The notes: a model not told the origin generated them from the sequence alone. Positions 24,947-34,476 are shown, counted from the stretch's first letter. The stretch: 38,066 nucleotides of DNA from Geobacteraceae bacterium (GCA_025355965.1 JANXYR010000078.1:1-38066); one strand, 5' to 3'. Translations and numbers: made by a program.

Positions 24947-27937
24947 CTACAGTTCCCGTAACGTTTTCTGCCAGGCTTCTTTCAGCTCGACCAGATCAGC
25001 TTTTACAACTGTGCCACCATTCAGGCCTGTGATCGAAAGTTCCTGACCTTCTGTTACGACACCGATCGACGCAAAACAGTTCCCGCTCATGATCGCCTCA
25101 AATTGGTCACGCTTTTCCGGATGAACGGTCACAAGGTGGCGTGATGCTGATTCGGAGAAGAGAAGCGTACAATCGTTCTTGCCAGCCGCATCACCTTTCC
25201 AGAGCAGACGGGACAGGTCTATAGCAACGCCAAACCCGCCGGCAAAAGCTGATTCAGCTGCCGCTACCGCCAACCCGCCATCGGATAGATCATGACAGGA
25301 AGCAACTGTCCCCTGATTGACCGCATCATGATAGGCTTTGTAGCGCTGATAGGCTTTCACGGTGTCAACCTTCGGAATTTTGTTCCCGATCACTCCGGAG
25401 AGCGCCAGGTATTCGGAACCACCCAGTTCGTCTGCTGTTTTGCCAAGAAGATAGACGATATCACCCGGTCGTTTGGCATCCATCGTGACCGCTTTTCTGG
25501 TATCGTCAATCTTGCCGATGACCGAGAAAAGAAGAGTCGGAGGGATTGAAATCTTGGTCGTGCCGTCGTAAAAGTCGTTCTTCATGGAGTCCTTGCCGGA
25601 GATAAGCGGCAGGTTGTAATCCATGCAGACGTCGTACAGCGCCTGATTGGAGCGGACCAGCTGCGCCATTTTATAAGCACCGTCCGGCGTTTTATCCGAT
25701 TGGACCGGATCGCACCAACAGAAGTTGTCCAGACCGGCAACAAGATCCAGTGAACCGCCAACTGCAACATAGTTGCGCAGCGCTTCATCAACGGCGTTGG
25801 CGGTCATATGATAGGTGTCGATGTCCGAGAAACGGGGGCAGATGCCGTGGGCCGTCACAACCCCTTCGAATGAATCAAGCAACGGCCTGACAACAGCCGC
25901 ATCGGAGGGGCCATCATTGGCTACACCGGTAAAAGGCTTGACGACTGAGCCTCCCTGCACTTCATGGTCATAGCGCCGAACTACCGACTCCTTTGAACAG
26001 ATATTAAGCGCCGACAACAGTTGTTTCAGGTCATCGGTGTACTCTACCTTTTCTTCAAGGACCGGTTCCTCATGCTGCGGTGGAATCCACTTTGCCGGCA
26101 GCTGCATCGGCGGCAGCCCTTCATGCATGAAATCCATCGGCAACCAGGCCACCGTCTGCTCGCCATAGAGCATGTGGAATACGCCGTTATCGGTAAACTC
26201 GCCAAGAACGGTTGCCTCCACACCAAAGCGCACGGCCATGGCCAGGAATTCGTCGATCTGCTCAGGTGGAACGGCAAGCGACATCCGCTCCTGAGCTTCA
26301 GAGATCAGTATTTCCCATGGGTTTAGGCCGGGATATTTCAGTGGCGCTTTGGCAAGATCCATCCGGCAACCGCCGCACTCACCGGCCATTTCACCGATAG
26401 AGGATGACAGACCACCGGCGCCGTTATCGGTAATGAAGCGGTACAGTCCCTTATCACGAGCCCGGATCAAAAAATCGAACATCCGCTTCTGGGTAATCGG
26501 ATCGCCGATCTGCACCGCCGTTACCGGCGAATTTTCGTTCAGTTCCTCTGAAGAGAAAGTAGCACCGTGAATGCCATCCTTGCCGATCCGTCCGCCGGTC
26601 ATGACAATCAGATCACCCGGCTTTATAGACTTTTCGTACCCCGGCAGTCCGTTGACAACGGCCGGCATAAATCCGGCTGTGCCGCAAAATACCAGTGGCT
26701 TACCGGCAAAACGGTCATCAAAAACCAGCGAACCGTTGACAGTTGGGATGCCGCTCTTGTTGCCGCCATGTTCGACCCCTTCGACAACACCTTCGTAGAT
26801 CCGGCGCGGATGCAAAAGGCGTGATGGCAACGGTTTGGCGTAGAACGGGTCGGCAAAACAGAATACATCGGTGTTGAATATCAGTTTTGATCCGATACCG
26901 GTGCCGAACGGGTCGCGGTTAACGCCGACAATGCCGGTCAACGCACCGCCGTATGGATCCAGTGCCGATGGGGAATTATGGGTTTCAACCTTGAAAACGA
27001 GGGAGTGTTTGTCGTTGAATTTAATGACGCCGGCGTTGTCCTTGAATACGGATAAGCAGAAATCCTTCTCTCCCATCCGTTCGCGAACATCTTTTGTCGT
27101 GCGCTGGATGAACGACTTGAACAGGGATTTGATCTCCTGTTTATTACCCTGTTCATCCTCATATTGCACTGTTCCGGCAAATATTTTATGTTTGCAATGC
27201 TCCGACCAGGTCTGAGCAAGGCACTCCAGTTCCACATCAGTCGGTTTCGCGCCCAGGCCGAACTCCTTACGCCCTGCCAGAACCTTCGGATCACGGTACT
27301 GCGACTGAATGATCTTCATCTCATCAAGGGTTAGGGCCAGCACGCCATCCTTGCTAATCCGCATCAGTTCGTCATCTGAAACTTCCAGATCGATCTCGCG
27401 TACCTCGACCTTGGTTTCACCACTGACTTTTGGCACTGCGACCGGGAAGCCGCCTTTTCCCGCGAAGTCAGGGGCTGAAAGAATAGTATAGCGCTGAATG
27501 AGGGTATTACAGAGTAATCCGGTAGCAATTTTCTCAACGTCGGCCACGGAGAGGCGCCCTTTAAGAAGATACTGCACGGAGTAATACACCCCGGCGCCGC
27601 TCGCGCATGGGCGACCGGTCAGGTAGGCAACCGCCTCTCTGGCAGTACGGCCGACATTGTCAGTAACCCCTGGGCGGAAACCGACTTCCACGGCAAAATC
27701 AAAACCGGTGGCAAGCGGTCGGTCGATGGCCCACACCTGAATAACCGGATCACTGAAAGGACCGGCAGCAGCCTGTTCCAACTCATCTTTGGTGAGGTCT
27801 GTATCCAGCGTATATACGTCAAGCGTACACACCTCTTCAACATCAAGATGGAGGAAGTGCTCAATCTCTCGCTTGATCCTCTCGCCTCTGGCATCGCGGC
27901 TTCCCGGCTTTAGTGCTACTTCGATTCTATTAGCCAT
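24947..27937 (-). CDS. purL: Phosphoribosylformylglycinamidine synthase with fused N-terminal PurS-like region
   Basis: ATP-dependent amidation of FGAR to FGAM in purine synthesis. At 996 residues it is longer than small PurL (about 740) and shorter than the E. coli-type enzyme (about 1295). Residues 1-165 look like two PurS-like units (IEVALKPGSRDARGERIKRE; FDFAVEVGFRPGVTDNVGR). Then comes a linker and the FGAM synthetase domain with WSEHCKHK, KVETHNSPSALDPYGGALTG, GGRIGKDGIHGATFSS and SCHDLSDGGLAVAAAE. The glutaminase domain is absent and is supplied by PurQ. The ATG at 27937 has AAAGGA 10 bases upstream and lies 1 base after the mscS stop. Confidence 0.94.
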   Translation of the reverse strand: MANRIEVALKPGSRDARGERIKREIEHFLHLDVEEVCTLDVYTLDTDLTKDELEQAAAGPFSDPVIQVWAIDRPLATGFDFAVEVGFRPGVTDNVGRTAREAVAYLTGRPCASGAGVYYSVQYLLKGRLSVADVEKIATGLLCNTLIQRYTILSAPDFAGKGGFPVAVPKVSGETKVEVREIDLEVSDDELMRISKDGVLALTLDEMKIIQSQYRDPKVLAGRKEFGLGAKPTDVELECLAQTWSEHCKHKIFAGTVQYEDEQGNKQEIKSLFKSFIQRTTKDVRERMGEKDFCLSVFKDNAGVIKFNDKHSLVFKVETHNSPSALDPYGGALTGIVGVNRDPFGTGIGSKLIFNTDVFCFADPFYAKPLPSRLLHPRRIYEGVVEGVEHGGNKSGIPTVNGSLVFDDRFAGKPLVFCGTAGFMPAVVNGLPGYEKSIKPGDLIVMTGGRIGKDGIHGATFSSEELNENSPVTAVQIGDPITQKRMFDFLIRARDKGLYRFITDNGAGGLSSSIGEMAGECGGCRMDLAKAPLKYPGLNPWEILISEAQERMSLAVPPEQIDEFLAMAVRFGVEATVLGEFTDNGVFHMLYGEQTVAWLPMDFMHEGLPPMQLPAKWIPPQHEEPVLEEKVEYTDDLKQLLSALNICSKESVVRRYDHEVQGGSVVKPFTGVANDGPSDAAVVRPLLDSFEGVVTAHGICPRFSDIDTYHMTANAVDEALRNYVAVGGSLDLVAGLDNFCWCDPVQSDKTPDGAYKMAQLVRSNQALYDVCMDYNLPLISGKDSMKNDFYDGTTKISIPPTLLFSVIGKIDDTRKAVTMDAKRPGDIVYLLGKTADELGGSEYLALSGVIGNKIPKVDTVKAYQRYKAYHDAVNQGTVASCHDLSDGGLAVAAAESAFAGGFGVAIDLSRLLWKGDAAGKNDCTLLFSESASRHLVTVHPEKRDQFEAIMSGNCFASIGVVTEGQELSITGLNGGTVVKADLVELKEAWQKTLREL

Positions 27938-27938
27938 G

Positions 27939-29036
27939 TCAGTCTGTTCCTTTTTGCATTTTCACCGTCCGCGTCGGGAACGGTATTTCAATAGAGTTGT
28001 CACCAAACCGCTTGAGAATCAGTGAATTAATTTTATCAGTAACGGCAAATAACGTACTGTATTCTTCGACCCAGAAAAAAAGCGCCATATTGAGAGCAGA
28101 ATCTCCGAAGCTGGCAAAATAGGCTTCGGGAGGAGGGTCTGTCAAAACATCGTCAACTTCAGCGGCTGTTGCAACCAGCAACTGTTTTACCAGGTCAACA
28201 TCACTGCCGTAAGCCACGCCGATATTGATGCGTCCTTTAGCCCGGCTATTGGGAAACGCCTGGTTTGTCAGCATGGTATTGCACAGGTCTGAATTGGGAA
28301 TAATCAGCAACTGGTTATCCAACGTCTTAATCTTGGTGCTACGGAGACCGATATCCGACACGTCTCCGATCTGGCCGCCAACCAGCTGGATTCGGTCTCC
28401 GATGCGAAACGGTCGATCAAGCATGATTGTAAAGCCGGAAATCATATGAGCCTGCGTATCTTTTGCCGCCATACCAATAGCCAGAGACCCGATACCCAGA
28501 GCGGTAACTAGCGAAAAAATATCATAGTTGAAATGTTTGAGTACTACGATCAGTGCCGCGCCCATAAGAAACAGTGACACTATCTTTTCGGCTACCGGCA
28601 TCATCTGACGCGACATGACCGCCCCGGCGCTATCTTGTTGACCGGCAACATACCATCTCAACAGTTCGCCAAGGACATGGTAGATCAGGTTACAGACGAT
28701 CACCACCAAGATGATGTAAATCAAGCCCGAGACTATCATCAGCAGCTTCTCGTTCAGCGGCAGCGAACGGATAGCCATATAGAATCCCATGACAACAAAC
28801 AGCCGTGACACGTACGGAATCACCCGTTGCAGGACGCGATCATCCAGATCAGTTGCCGTGAAGGACGTTAAACGCCCCCCCCACTTGTTCAGAACCATAA
28901 TAACCAGATGCGACATCACCCAGAACAGGGCTAGAATCAGCAGTGCCCCCAGGATCTCTTTGGCCCAGAACAGCAGGGAACTGTCACCCTCCTGAGACTG
29001 GATGAGTCCCAGTATGAAATCAAAAAATCTATTCAC
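27939..29036 (-). CDS. MscS-family mechanosensitive channel
   Basis: Releases solutes on hypo-osmotic shock. About 365 residues with five hydrophobic segments, the last being the pore helix (LVTALGIGSLAIGMAAKDTQAHMISGF) with the Gly/Ala packing of MscS, followed by the beta domain (GDRIQLVGGQIGDVSDIGLRSTKI; IPNSDLCNTMLTNQ) and the alpha/beta end. It has two to three more membrane helices than E. coli MscS. Start uncertain: GTG at 29036 (overlapping purB by 8) or GTG at 29045; neither has a good ribosome site. Its place between purB and purL suggests co-expression by chance of position or a link of osmotic state to growth (inference). Confidence 0.88.
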   Translation of the reverse strand: MNRFFDFILGLIQSQEGDSSLLFWAKEILGALLILALFWVMSHLVIMVLNKWGGRLTSFTATDLDDRVLQRVIPYVSRLFVVMGFYMAIRSLPLNEKLLMIVSGLIYIILVVIVCNLIYHVLGELLRWYVAGQQDSAGAVMSRQMMPVAEKIVSLFLMGAALIVVLKHFNYDIFSLVTALGIGSLAIGMAAKDTQAHMISGFTIMLDRPFRIGDRIQLVGGQIGDVSDIGLRSTKIKTLDNQLLIIPNSDLCNTMLTNQAFPNSRAKGRINIGVAYGSDVDLVKQLLVATAAEVDDVLTDPPPEAYFASFGDSALNMALFFWVEEYSTLFAVTDKINSLILKRFGDNSIEIPFPTRTVKMQKGTD

Positions 29037-30324
29037 CGAACACACGCTTGAAAATCGTATTCACATGTTTCAGATGGTAGCTAAGGTCGAAGGATTCACG
29101 AATTTTTGCTTCGCCGAGCGCTCCGACAACATCCTGATCAGCCAGCAGTTCGGTCTGGAAATCGGCACCCTTTTCCCATACCTTCATGGCATTGCGCTGC
29201 ACCATACTATATGAATCTTCGCGCGATACACCGGCCTGAGTCAGATCAAGCAGGATTTTCTGAGAGAAAACTAGACCTTTCATCTGGTTCAGGTTTCTCA
29301 GCATATTTTCGGGGTAAACAACAAGATTTTTTATCAGGCCGTTGAGACGCCGCAGGGAAAAGTCCAGTGCCACGGTTGCATCCGGTGCAATGTAGCGTTC
29401 AACAGATGAGTGGGAAATATCCCGTTCATGCCACAATGCAACATTTTCAAGTGCAGGGATGCAGAGAGAACGAATGTAGCGGGCCTGCCCGGTCAGGTTT
29501 TCGGACAGGATCGGATTGCGTTTGTGCGGCATGGCCGATGACCCTTTCTGCCCCTTGCTGAAAAATTCTTCCGCCTCCAGAACCTCGGTCCGTTGCAAAT
29601 GCCGGATCTCTACGGCAATACGCTCGATGGAGGATGCTATAATGGCCATCGTGCAGAAGAGTTCGGCATGGCGGTCACGCGGAATGACCTGGGTCGAGAC
29701 CGGCTCCGGCTTGAGCCCCATTTTTGAGCAGACGTACTCCTCAACAAATGGGTCGATGTTGGCAAAAGTACCGACTGCCCCGGAAATAGCGCCTGTGGCG
29801 ATATTTTCGCGTGCCGCCAACAGGCGGACACGGTTGCGCCCCATCTCGGCATAAAAAGAGGCCATCTTGAGTCCAAAGGTCACCGGCTCGGCATGAATTC
29901 CATGTGAGCGGCCAATGCAGACCGTATCCTTATGCTCCAAAGCACGGAGTTTAAGCGATTCCAAAAGCATATCCAGATCGGCCAGGAGTTCATCGGTTGC
30001 CTGCACAAGCTGCACTGACAGGCAGGTATCAAGGACATCAGATGAGGTCATTCCCTGATGGATGAATCGGGCTTCAGGACCGACATATTCGGCGACTGAC
30101 GTCAGAAATGCGATCACATCATGCTTTACTTCAAGCTCAATCGCATCGATCCGGGCGATATCAAAATTTCCCTTGGCACGAATAATCGGCACAACCTCCT
30201 TGGGGATGACCCCCAGTTCAGCCTGAGCTTCACAAGCCAGCGTTTCGATTTCAAGCCAGATGCGAAAACGGTTTGAAGCGGTCCAGATATGGGTCATTTC
30301 GGGGCGGGAATAGCGTTCAATCAT
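29029..30324 (-). CDS. purB: Adenylosuccinate lyase
   Basis: Acts twice in purine synthesis, releasing fumarate from SAICAR and from adenylosuccinate. 431 residues, aspartase/fumarase superfamily. Visible are RYSRPEM at the start, TSSDVLDTCLSVQL, the IGRSHGIHAEPVTFGLK catalytic His region and the signature GSSAMPHKRNPILSEN. AGGAG lies about 8 bases before the ATG. It is the most upstream purine gene of the minus-strand cluster. Confidence 0.96.
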   Translation of the reverse strand: MIERYSRPEMTHIWTASNRFRIWLEIETLACEAQAELGVIPKEVVPIIRAKGNFDIARIDAIELEVKHDVIAFLTSVAEYVGPEARFIHQGMTSSDVLDTCLSVQLVQATDELLADLDMLLESLKLRALEHKDTVCIGRSHGIHAEPVTFGLKMASFYAEMGRNRVRLLAARENIATGAISGAVGTFANIDPFVEEYVCSKMGLKPEPVSTQVIPRDRHAELFCTMAIIASSIERIAVEIRHLQRTEVLEAEEFFSKGQKGSSAMPHKRNPILSENLTGQARYIRSLCIPALENVALWHERDISHSSVERYIAPDATVALDFSLRRLNGLIKNLVVYPENMLRNLNQMKGLVFSQKILLDLTQAGVSREDSYSMVQRNAMKVWEKGADFQTELLADQDVVGALGEAKIRESFDLSYHLKHVNTIFKRVFGE

Positions 30325-30356
30325 GTAAGAACTCCTCGTTTTATTTGTACGTGATG

Positions 30357-31127
30357 CTATATTTCCATAACTGCGCTGGCACGGTACTGATCACCGATGA
30401 CAATGCGCGGCGCACAGATATTCTGGTCATTCAAAAAAGCACGGGTCGTGCGCACAACATGCTCGGGATGGTTGTTCACCTCAGACAGATGCGCCATTAC
30501 CAGGGCCTCCAGCCCTTCGTGGGCAAGTTCATGAAGAAGATCAAGCGACTCCTCGTTGGAGATATGGCCGTGACGGGATTTGATGCGCTGCTTCAACTCC
30601 CACGGATAGGGGCCGTTCATCAGCATATCGACATCGTGATTAGACTCCAGATTGAGAAAGCGGCAGCCGCGCAGCTTTTCTGTAATCAGACGCGTGACGA
30701 TACCGAAATCAGTAACGGAAGCAGCTCGCCCTTCGCGGGATTCAATAACAAAACCGACCGGGTCGCAGCTATCGTGAGTGATCGGAACCGGGTCGATCTT
30801 AATATCCCTATAGGTGAGGGCCAAACCGGATTCGAACTCGCAGACCTGTGTATTCTTGAAATATTTATCGGCTTTGGCGTGAACCATATGGCTGGTAAAA
30901 ACCGGCACATTGAATTTGCGCGCAAAAGAGCCCGCGCTCCGGATATGATCAATATGTTCATGGGTCACCAGCACCGCGTGAACACCTGAAGCATCGATAC
31001 CAACCTCATCCATGCGCAGCAATGTTTCACGCAACGACAGGCCGACATCTATCAGGACACGGGTATCCCCGCTCTCCAGATAGAGACAATTGCCCTTACT
31101 GCCGCTCGCCAGCGAACAGATTTTCAC
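30357..31127 (-). CDS. MBL-fold metallo-hydrolase, YycJ/WalJ-like
   Basis: 256-residue metallo-beta-lactamase-fold protein. Motifs in order: LASGSKGNCLYLES at the start, LIDVGLS, the zinc motif VTHEHIDHI, ITHDSCDPVGF, ASVTDFG, LESNHD and HLSEVNNHPE. This set matches the YycJ family of phosphodiesterases/nucleases, some members of which act in mismatch repair as 5'-3' exonucleases. The start is GTG at 31127 with GGAG 7 bases upstream. It precedes purB by 32 bases and may head the same transcript. Confidence 0.88.
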   Translation of the reverse strand: MKICSLASGSKGNCLYLESGDTRVLIDVGLSLRETLLRMDEVGIDASGVHAVLVTHEHIDHIRSAGSFARKFNVPVFTSHMVHAKADKYFKNTQVCEFESGLALTYRDIKIDPVPITHDSCDPVGFVIESREGRAASVTDFGIVTRLITEKLRGCRFLNLESNHDVDMLMNGPYPWELKQRIKSRHGHISNEESLDLLHELAHEGLEALVMAHLSEVNNHPEHVVRTTRAFLNDQNICAPRIVIGDQYRASAVMEI

Positions 31128-31306
31128 TAAGACTCCAGGAATTTCAAGTTAATGGTGCAGGCAGAGAATGCCGACTAAAAGCAGAGGAACTTCAACAGGT
31201 TATATTCAAGCACCGAATGATGCGGACGAAACTCAAACAATCAGTATTTATACACCGAAGCAGGCATCAGTTTCAAGGTTTATCGTCAAAAACCGGGAGC
31301 CGCTAT

Positions 31307-31588
31307 TCATATTTCAGCGATATCCACTCCTGTTATTTCAACATCAGGCCATCCCTCGTAGATCCACTCCTCCACCCGCTCCAACACCTGCCGGGGGATC
31401 TGTTTGTCCGGGCTGACGGTAACAAAAGCAAGCACCGCCACAGCAGCATTATCCTGTCGGTCAACCTCCGCGCACGCTACGTTGAAACGGTTTCTGGCCC
31501 GTCCGAGAATGCTCTTGACAATGCCCCGTTTTTCTTTAAGCGAATGCGCCGGCAGCGAGAGATGAATTTCAAGACAAAAAATAAACAT
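31307..31588 (-). CDS. DUF503 family protein
   Basis: 93 residues starting at the ATG at 31588 (MFIFCLEIHLSLPAHS), with AGGGA 7 bases upstream; an ATG two codons earlier is possible. The pattern SLKEKRGIVKSILGRARNRFNVACAEVD-like and the later VERVEEWIYEG region identify DUF503, a small ferredoxin-like fold found widely near ribosome-binding factor genes. Function unknown. The 178 bases between this gene and the MBL gene hold nothing recognised. Confidence 0.88.
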   Translation of the reverse strand: MFIFCLEIHLSLPAHSLKEKRGIVKSILGRARNRFNVACAEVDRQDNAAVAVLAFVTVSPDKQIPRQVLERVEEWIYEGWPDVEITGVDIAEI

Positions 31589-31683
31589 GGGCATATCCCT
31601 GATTTCTTATTTTCTCTGTTATACAGCCCATGGAAGCAACCTCAATAAAATACAGACAAGCGATCTTAAGCATCTTACCCGTC

Positions 31684-33594
31684 TTACGCCAGTCCTGCGG
31701 CAAGCTCCCGCCAGTGCACTATATCCAGACGCTTGCAGGCACGGGTAACGCAGACATAGAGCAGATTCCGATCAAGGGCAGAGTTCCTGAAATCCTTCGC
31801 ATTCGGGTCGTACAGGATCACATTGGCAAATTCCACCCCCTTGACCTGATGGGCGATCGTGACCAGGGCACCGGGCTCGAAAGTCAGCTCACCCTGTTGA
31901 TGCAGCCCGTTTATACCGGTTAACACACTGTGGAGCATTTTTTCGTCCGATTTTTTCTTGCAGATGACTGCCGTCAGGCTGTCCGGATCTTCAGCCACCA
32001 GCTTTTCGACAAGCCGGCGCAACAGCTCCAGTGCGTTCTCCTCATCCACTCCCCTGTGGTACTCAAGAACACCGGAATGCCTGCCGACCTGCTCGTTCTC
32101 TCTGGCGCTGATCCGTGAAGCCAGCGCCATGATCTCTTTGGGGCAGCGATAGGAAACGGACAGGGTCTCGTTGCTCACCCCGACCTCTTTCAGGTTTTTA
32201 TGAAAGATATCGAAGTCGGCCGCATCGACCCATGACAGTATCTTCTGCTTACTGTCAGCGCTGAGTGTAATGCTGTTCCGTTTGTCCGTTGCCGCGAGAA
32301 TCGCTTCAAGTTCCAGAAGTGAAAGATCCTGCCCTTCATCGACAATGATATGGGCGTACCAGCCGAGGGCCTCGCGTATCGGACCGTCCTTCTCGCGCAA
32401 TTGGCAGAGCCGCAGCAGCACGCTCAAGTCGGCAAATGATATAACCTGGCTTCTGGCCGAGTAACGTCGGCGCAGATCTGCAAGTAACGTTTCTTTCCCC
32501 TTTCCATCAGCACACAGGGCGTCAAGCACATACGGCTGGCCGTAAAACCGCCACAGATCCTGAAGCGGCTCTGACTCCTGCACTTCAGCAACGTAGCGGA
32601 CCAGCAGGTCGGACAGCTGCGACGACTTCTTCTGTGCCGTCAGGAGATCGCCCACAACCGGTTTGATGACCTTGCCGGTCAGGGCGGTGATGGCGCTCAA
32701 CGCCCAGGCGCTGAAGGTATCCACCCGTGTGCTGCCGAGAAGGTCGGAAGAGGTCTGCCTGACGTAGTTGCGAAGAACTTTGTTAAACATGAGGACCAGG
32801 CAGCGGTCAGGAGCGAATCTGTCCGGGTCGTTGAACTGCAGACAGGAGAGCCGGTGAAGACTCACCACCGTCTTGCCGCTACCGGCGCCGCCGGTGATCA
32901 GGGTACAACCATCGGTCGCTTCCGAGGTAATCATATGGAACTGATCAGGAGAGATCAAAGAGACGATATCAACCATGCGATGGTCCTGGTTCGCCGCCTT
33001 GGTGTCACTGGTCGTGTGAAACTGCTTTGCGTTTTTCACCCATCTGTCGTCAGCCAATTCATACAAATCTTCGCCGCATTCCATGCGCCGGAGAGCATGT
33101 TTCGTTATCTCCACCGTGTCACGCCGGGTAATCACCCCTTCCCGTTCTTTACCCTGAATAGTTTCGAAGTATTCCTCTCCAGGGTCGAAGTCATAGAAGA
33201 AACGGGAAATCGGGGCTTTTCTCCAGTCCACAACCAATGCCCGGTTATCATGGGATACGAACCCCTGCTTCCCGATAAGATATTCTTTTGCGCCGATTCT
33301 CCTATCGCGGTCGTTGATCCCGACAATCCCGAAGTAGGGGCTGTCCGTCATCTGGAATGAGGTGAGATATCTGGCAGGATCAAACGTGTCGTTCTCTATA
33401 AGCTTCTCAGTTAAAGAGTTCTTTTCACGCCAGCTTACCGACTCAAGGCGTTCCTTCTCCAGTTCGGCGGTGTAGGCGTTGTGACGAGAGATCTTCGCCC
33501 TGTTCTGACGGGCCGTCTCCTCGATTGAGGAGAGAACGTCAGACAAGCGCTGCTGTTCCTGTTGAACTATGTCAAATTGGTGTTGTTCACTCAT
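31684..33594 (-). CDS. UvrD-like superfamily 1 helicase, HelD type
   Basis: 636 residues. The N-terminus is a long charged coiled coil (1-65), followed by the HelD-type segment YFGIVGINDRD and VVDWRKAPISRFFYDF (about 87-135), which in HelD precedes the ATPase core. Walker A is GGAGSGKT (235-242), Walker B VDEGQD (418-423), then SYRCP (motif IV region) and QVKGVEFANVILYD and LYVCVTRA (motifs V/VI). Some HelD proteins pull stalled RNA polymerase off DNA or RNA; others are annotated DNA helicase IV. The match in the N-terminal region favours the HelD-like class but I cannot separate the two from sequence alone. Confidence 0.82.
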   Translation of the reverse strand: MSEQHQFDIVQQEQQRLSDVLSSIEETARQNRAKISRHNAYTAELEKERLESVSWREKNSLTEKLIENDTFDPARYLTSFQMTDSPYFGIVGINDRDRRIGAKEYLIGKQGFVSHDNRALVVDWRKAPISRFFYDFDPGEEYFETIQGKEREGVITRRDTVEITKHALRRMECGEDLYELADDRWVKNAKQFHTTSDTKAANQDHRMVDIVSLISPDQFHMITSEATDGCTLITGGAGSGKTVVSLHRLSCLQFNDPDRFAPDRCLVLMFNKVLRNYVRQTSSDLLGSTRVDTFSAWALSAITALTGKVIKPVVGDLLTAQKKSSQLSDLLVRYVAEVQESEPLQDLWRFYGQPYVLDALCADGKGKETLLADLRRRYSARSQVISFADLSVLLRLCQLREKDGPIREALGWYAHIIVDEGQDLSLLELEAILAATDKRNSITLSADSKQKILSWVDAADFDIFHKNLKEVGVSNETLSVSYRCPKEIMALASRISARENEQVGRHSGVLEYHRGVDEENALELLRRLVEKLVAEDPDSLTAVICKKKSDEKMLHSVLTGINGLHQQGELTFEPGALVTIAHQVKGVEFANVILYDPNAKDFRNSALDRNLLYVCVTRACKRLDIVHWRELAAGLA

Positions 33595-33783
33595 ATGCAG
33601 TTGAGGTTGATCCTGTTATTTATCCCATCAATCCGAGTTCCGGATATTTTTAAGGTTTATGTAAATTTGTACAAAGCGAAAGGCCCTGGATTTATCGGGG
33701 GTTACCCCTTTTACCAGAGCCTCATAATGGAAATACTATGCTTATCCCAAGTCTTTCTATACGCTCTATCCGGCTATGCTGTC

Positions 33784-33890
33784 AATGCATCACCATCCGA
33801 AATACCCGGAATTTGCAAGACAGAAGTTGTGTTCGTCTTCGCTGATCGCCTGCCTTCAGACGGCAACAGGTCAGCAGATTTGAATCACCA
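33784..33890 (-). pseudogene. Remnant of a small Cys-rich protein (paralogue of 34532-34717)
   Basis: Read on the minus strand, the frame gives QIC, stop, PVAV, stop, RQAISEDEHNFCLANSGYF. The last stretch is a close copy of GQAISAEEHDFCLANPGRF in the intact gene at 34532-34717. Two stop codons interrupt it and the second half (the FEHRNRYNVCP part) is gone. It therefore looks like a decayed duplicate. The rest of 33595-33783 holds nothing recognised. Confidence 0.6.
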
Positions 33891-33893
33891 TAA

Positions 33894-34091
33894 TTATCCT
33901 CGTTTCTCATGGGCTTTTTTCCCGTGTACCCGTTCATAAGCTTTGCAGAAAGGACATATGTTCTGCTCAACATTTTTCACAAAGTCAAAGACCACACCCC
34001 TCTGGTGATGGCGGGCGTGGAGACAGACCGGGCAGAGTTCACATATCTTTGCCAGGGATCTGTCCAAAGCTGAAGTTTCCGTGCGGTTCAT
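33894..34091 (-). CDS. Small zinc-ribbon-like protein
   Basis: 65 residues with CELCPVC and CPFC pairs 27 residues apart and a His-rich centre (ARHHQRG), typical of a small zinc ribbon. GGAGAGGGTG lies just before the ATG at 34091. The C-terminus is basic (HGKKAHEKRG). No named family; similar short proteins appear as hypothetical in Geobacter relatives, from memory. It lies 15 bases downstream of a truncated extradiol-dioxygenase start and in a patch of small Cys-containing genes. Confidence 0.6.
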   Translation of the reverse strand: MNRTETSALDRSLAKICELCPVCLHARHHQRGVVFDFVKNVEQNICPFCKAYERVHGKKAHEKRG

Positions 34092-34106
34092 ACGTTCACC
34101 CTCTCC

Positions 34107-34193
34107 TCACTGACTGCATCGAGATGAAGCCAAGACAACTATCAGGTTGCCGTGACCGATGAACAGAATCGGCATTCGTTGTCCCGTAATCAT
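34107..34193 (-). pseudogene. Truncated start of a YgiD/LigB-type extradiol dioxygenase
   Basis: A 28-codon frame with its own ribosome site (GAGGTG, 8 bases before the ATG at 34193) encodes MITGQRMPILFIGHGN and then an unrelated end. The R-MP-x-LF-x-GHG(S/N) start is the N-terminus of class III extradiol dioxygenases of the YgiD (4,5-DOPA dioxygenase-like) family, which are about 260 residues and continue PMN. Everything after GHGN is missing, so a deletion removed about 90% of the gene. The match covers only about 14 residues. Confidence 0.5.
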
Positions 34194-34227
34194 GATTGAT
34201 TCACCTCTGTCGATTATTGTATCAGCG

Positions 34228-34476
34228 TTACAGAGCCGTTTCCAGGGCCCGGGCAAGCTGATCCGGGCATGACGTATCCCCCTGACAGGCAATCCCCTTC
34301 AAGCGCCGCACCGCTTCTTCAACCTGCATCCCCTTGACCAGTGCAGACACCGCCTGGGTATTGCCTGAGCAGCCATTGATGAAATCTGCACTGACAATAA
34401 AACCTGCTTTAATCTCAATATCGATCCGTGTGGCGCATGAACCGGCTGTTTCATACCTTAATTGCATTACTGGCAT
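34228..34476 (-). CDS. TSCPD-domain protein
   Basis: 82 residues from the ATG at 34476, chosen because AAGGGGG lies 9 bases upstream; the frame is open upstream but overlaps the next gene. Pattern: LRYETAGSCATRIDIEI, INGCSGNTQAVSALVKGM, ERL-like RRLKGIACQGDTSCPDQLARALE. This is the TSCPD domain found alone and at the C-terminus of class II ribonucleotide reductases. The conserved Cys residues (four here) probably bind a metal. Stand-alone members have no established role. The first Ile-Glu-Ile block and the terminal TSCPDQLA are fully kept. Confidence 0.85.
   Translation of the reverse strand: MPVMQLRYETAGSCATRIDIEIKAGFIVSADFINGCSGNTQAVSALVKGMQVEEAVRRLKGIACQGDTSCPDQLARALETAL

Noticed and set aside
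30273..30989. 238-codon plus-strand frame
   Set aside because: Antisense to the MBL-fold gene, whose zinc motifs are intact.
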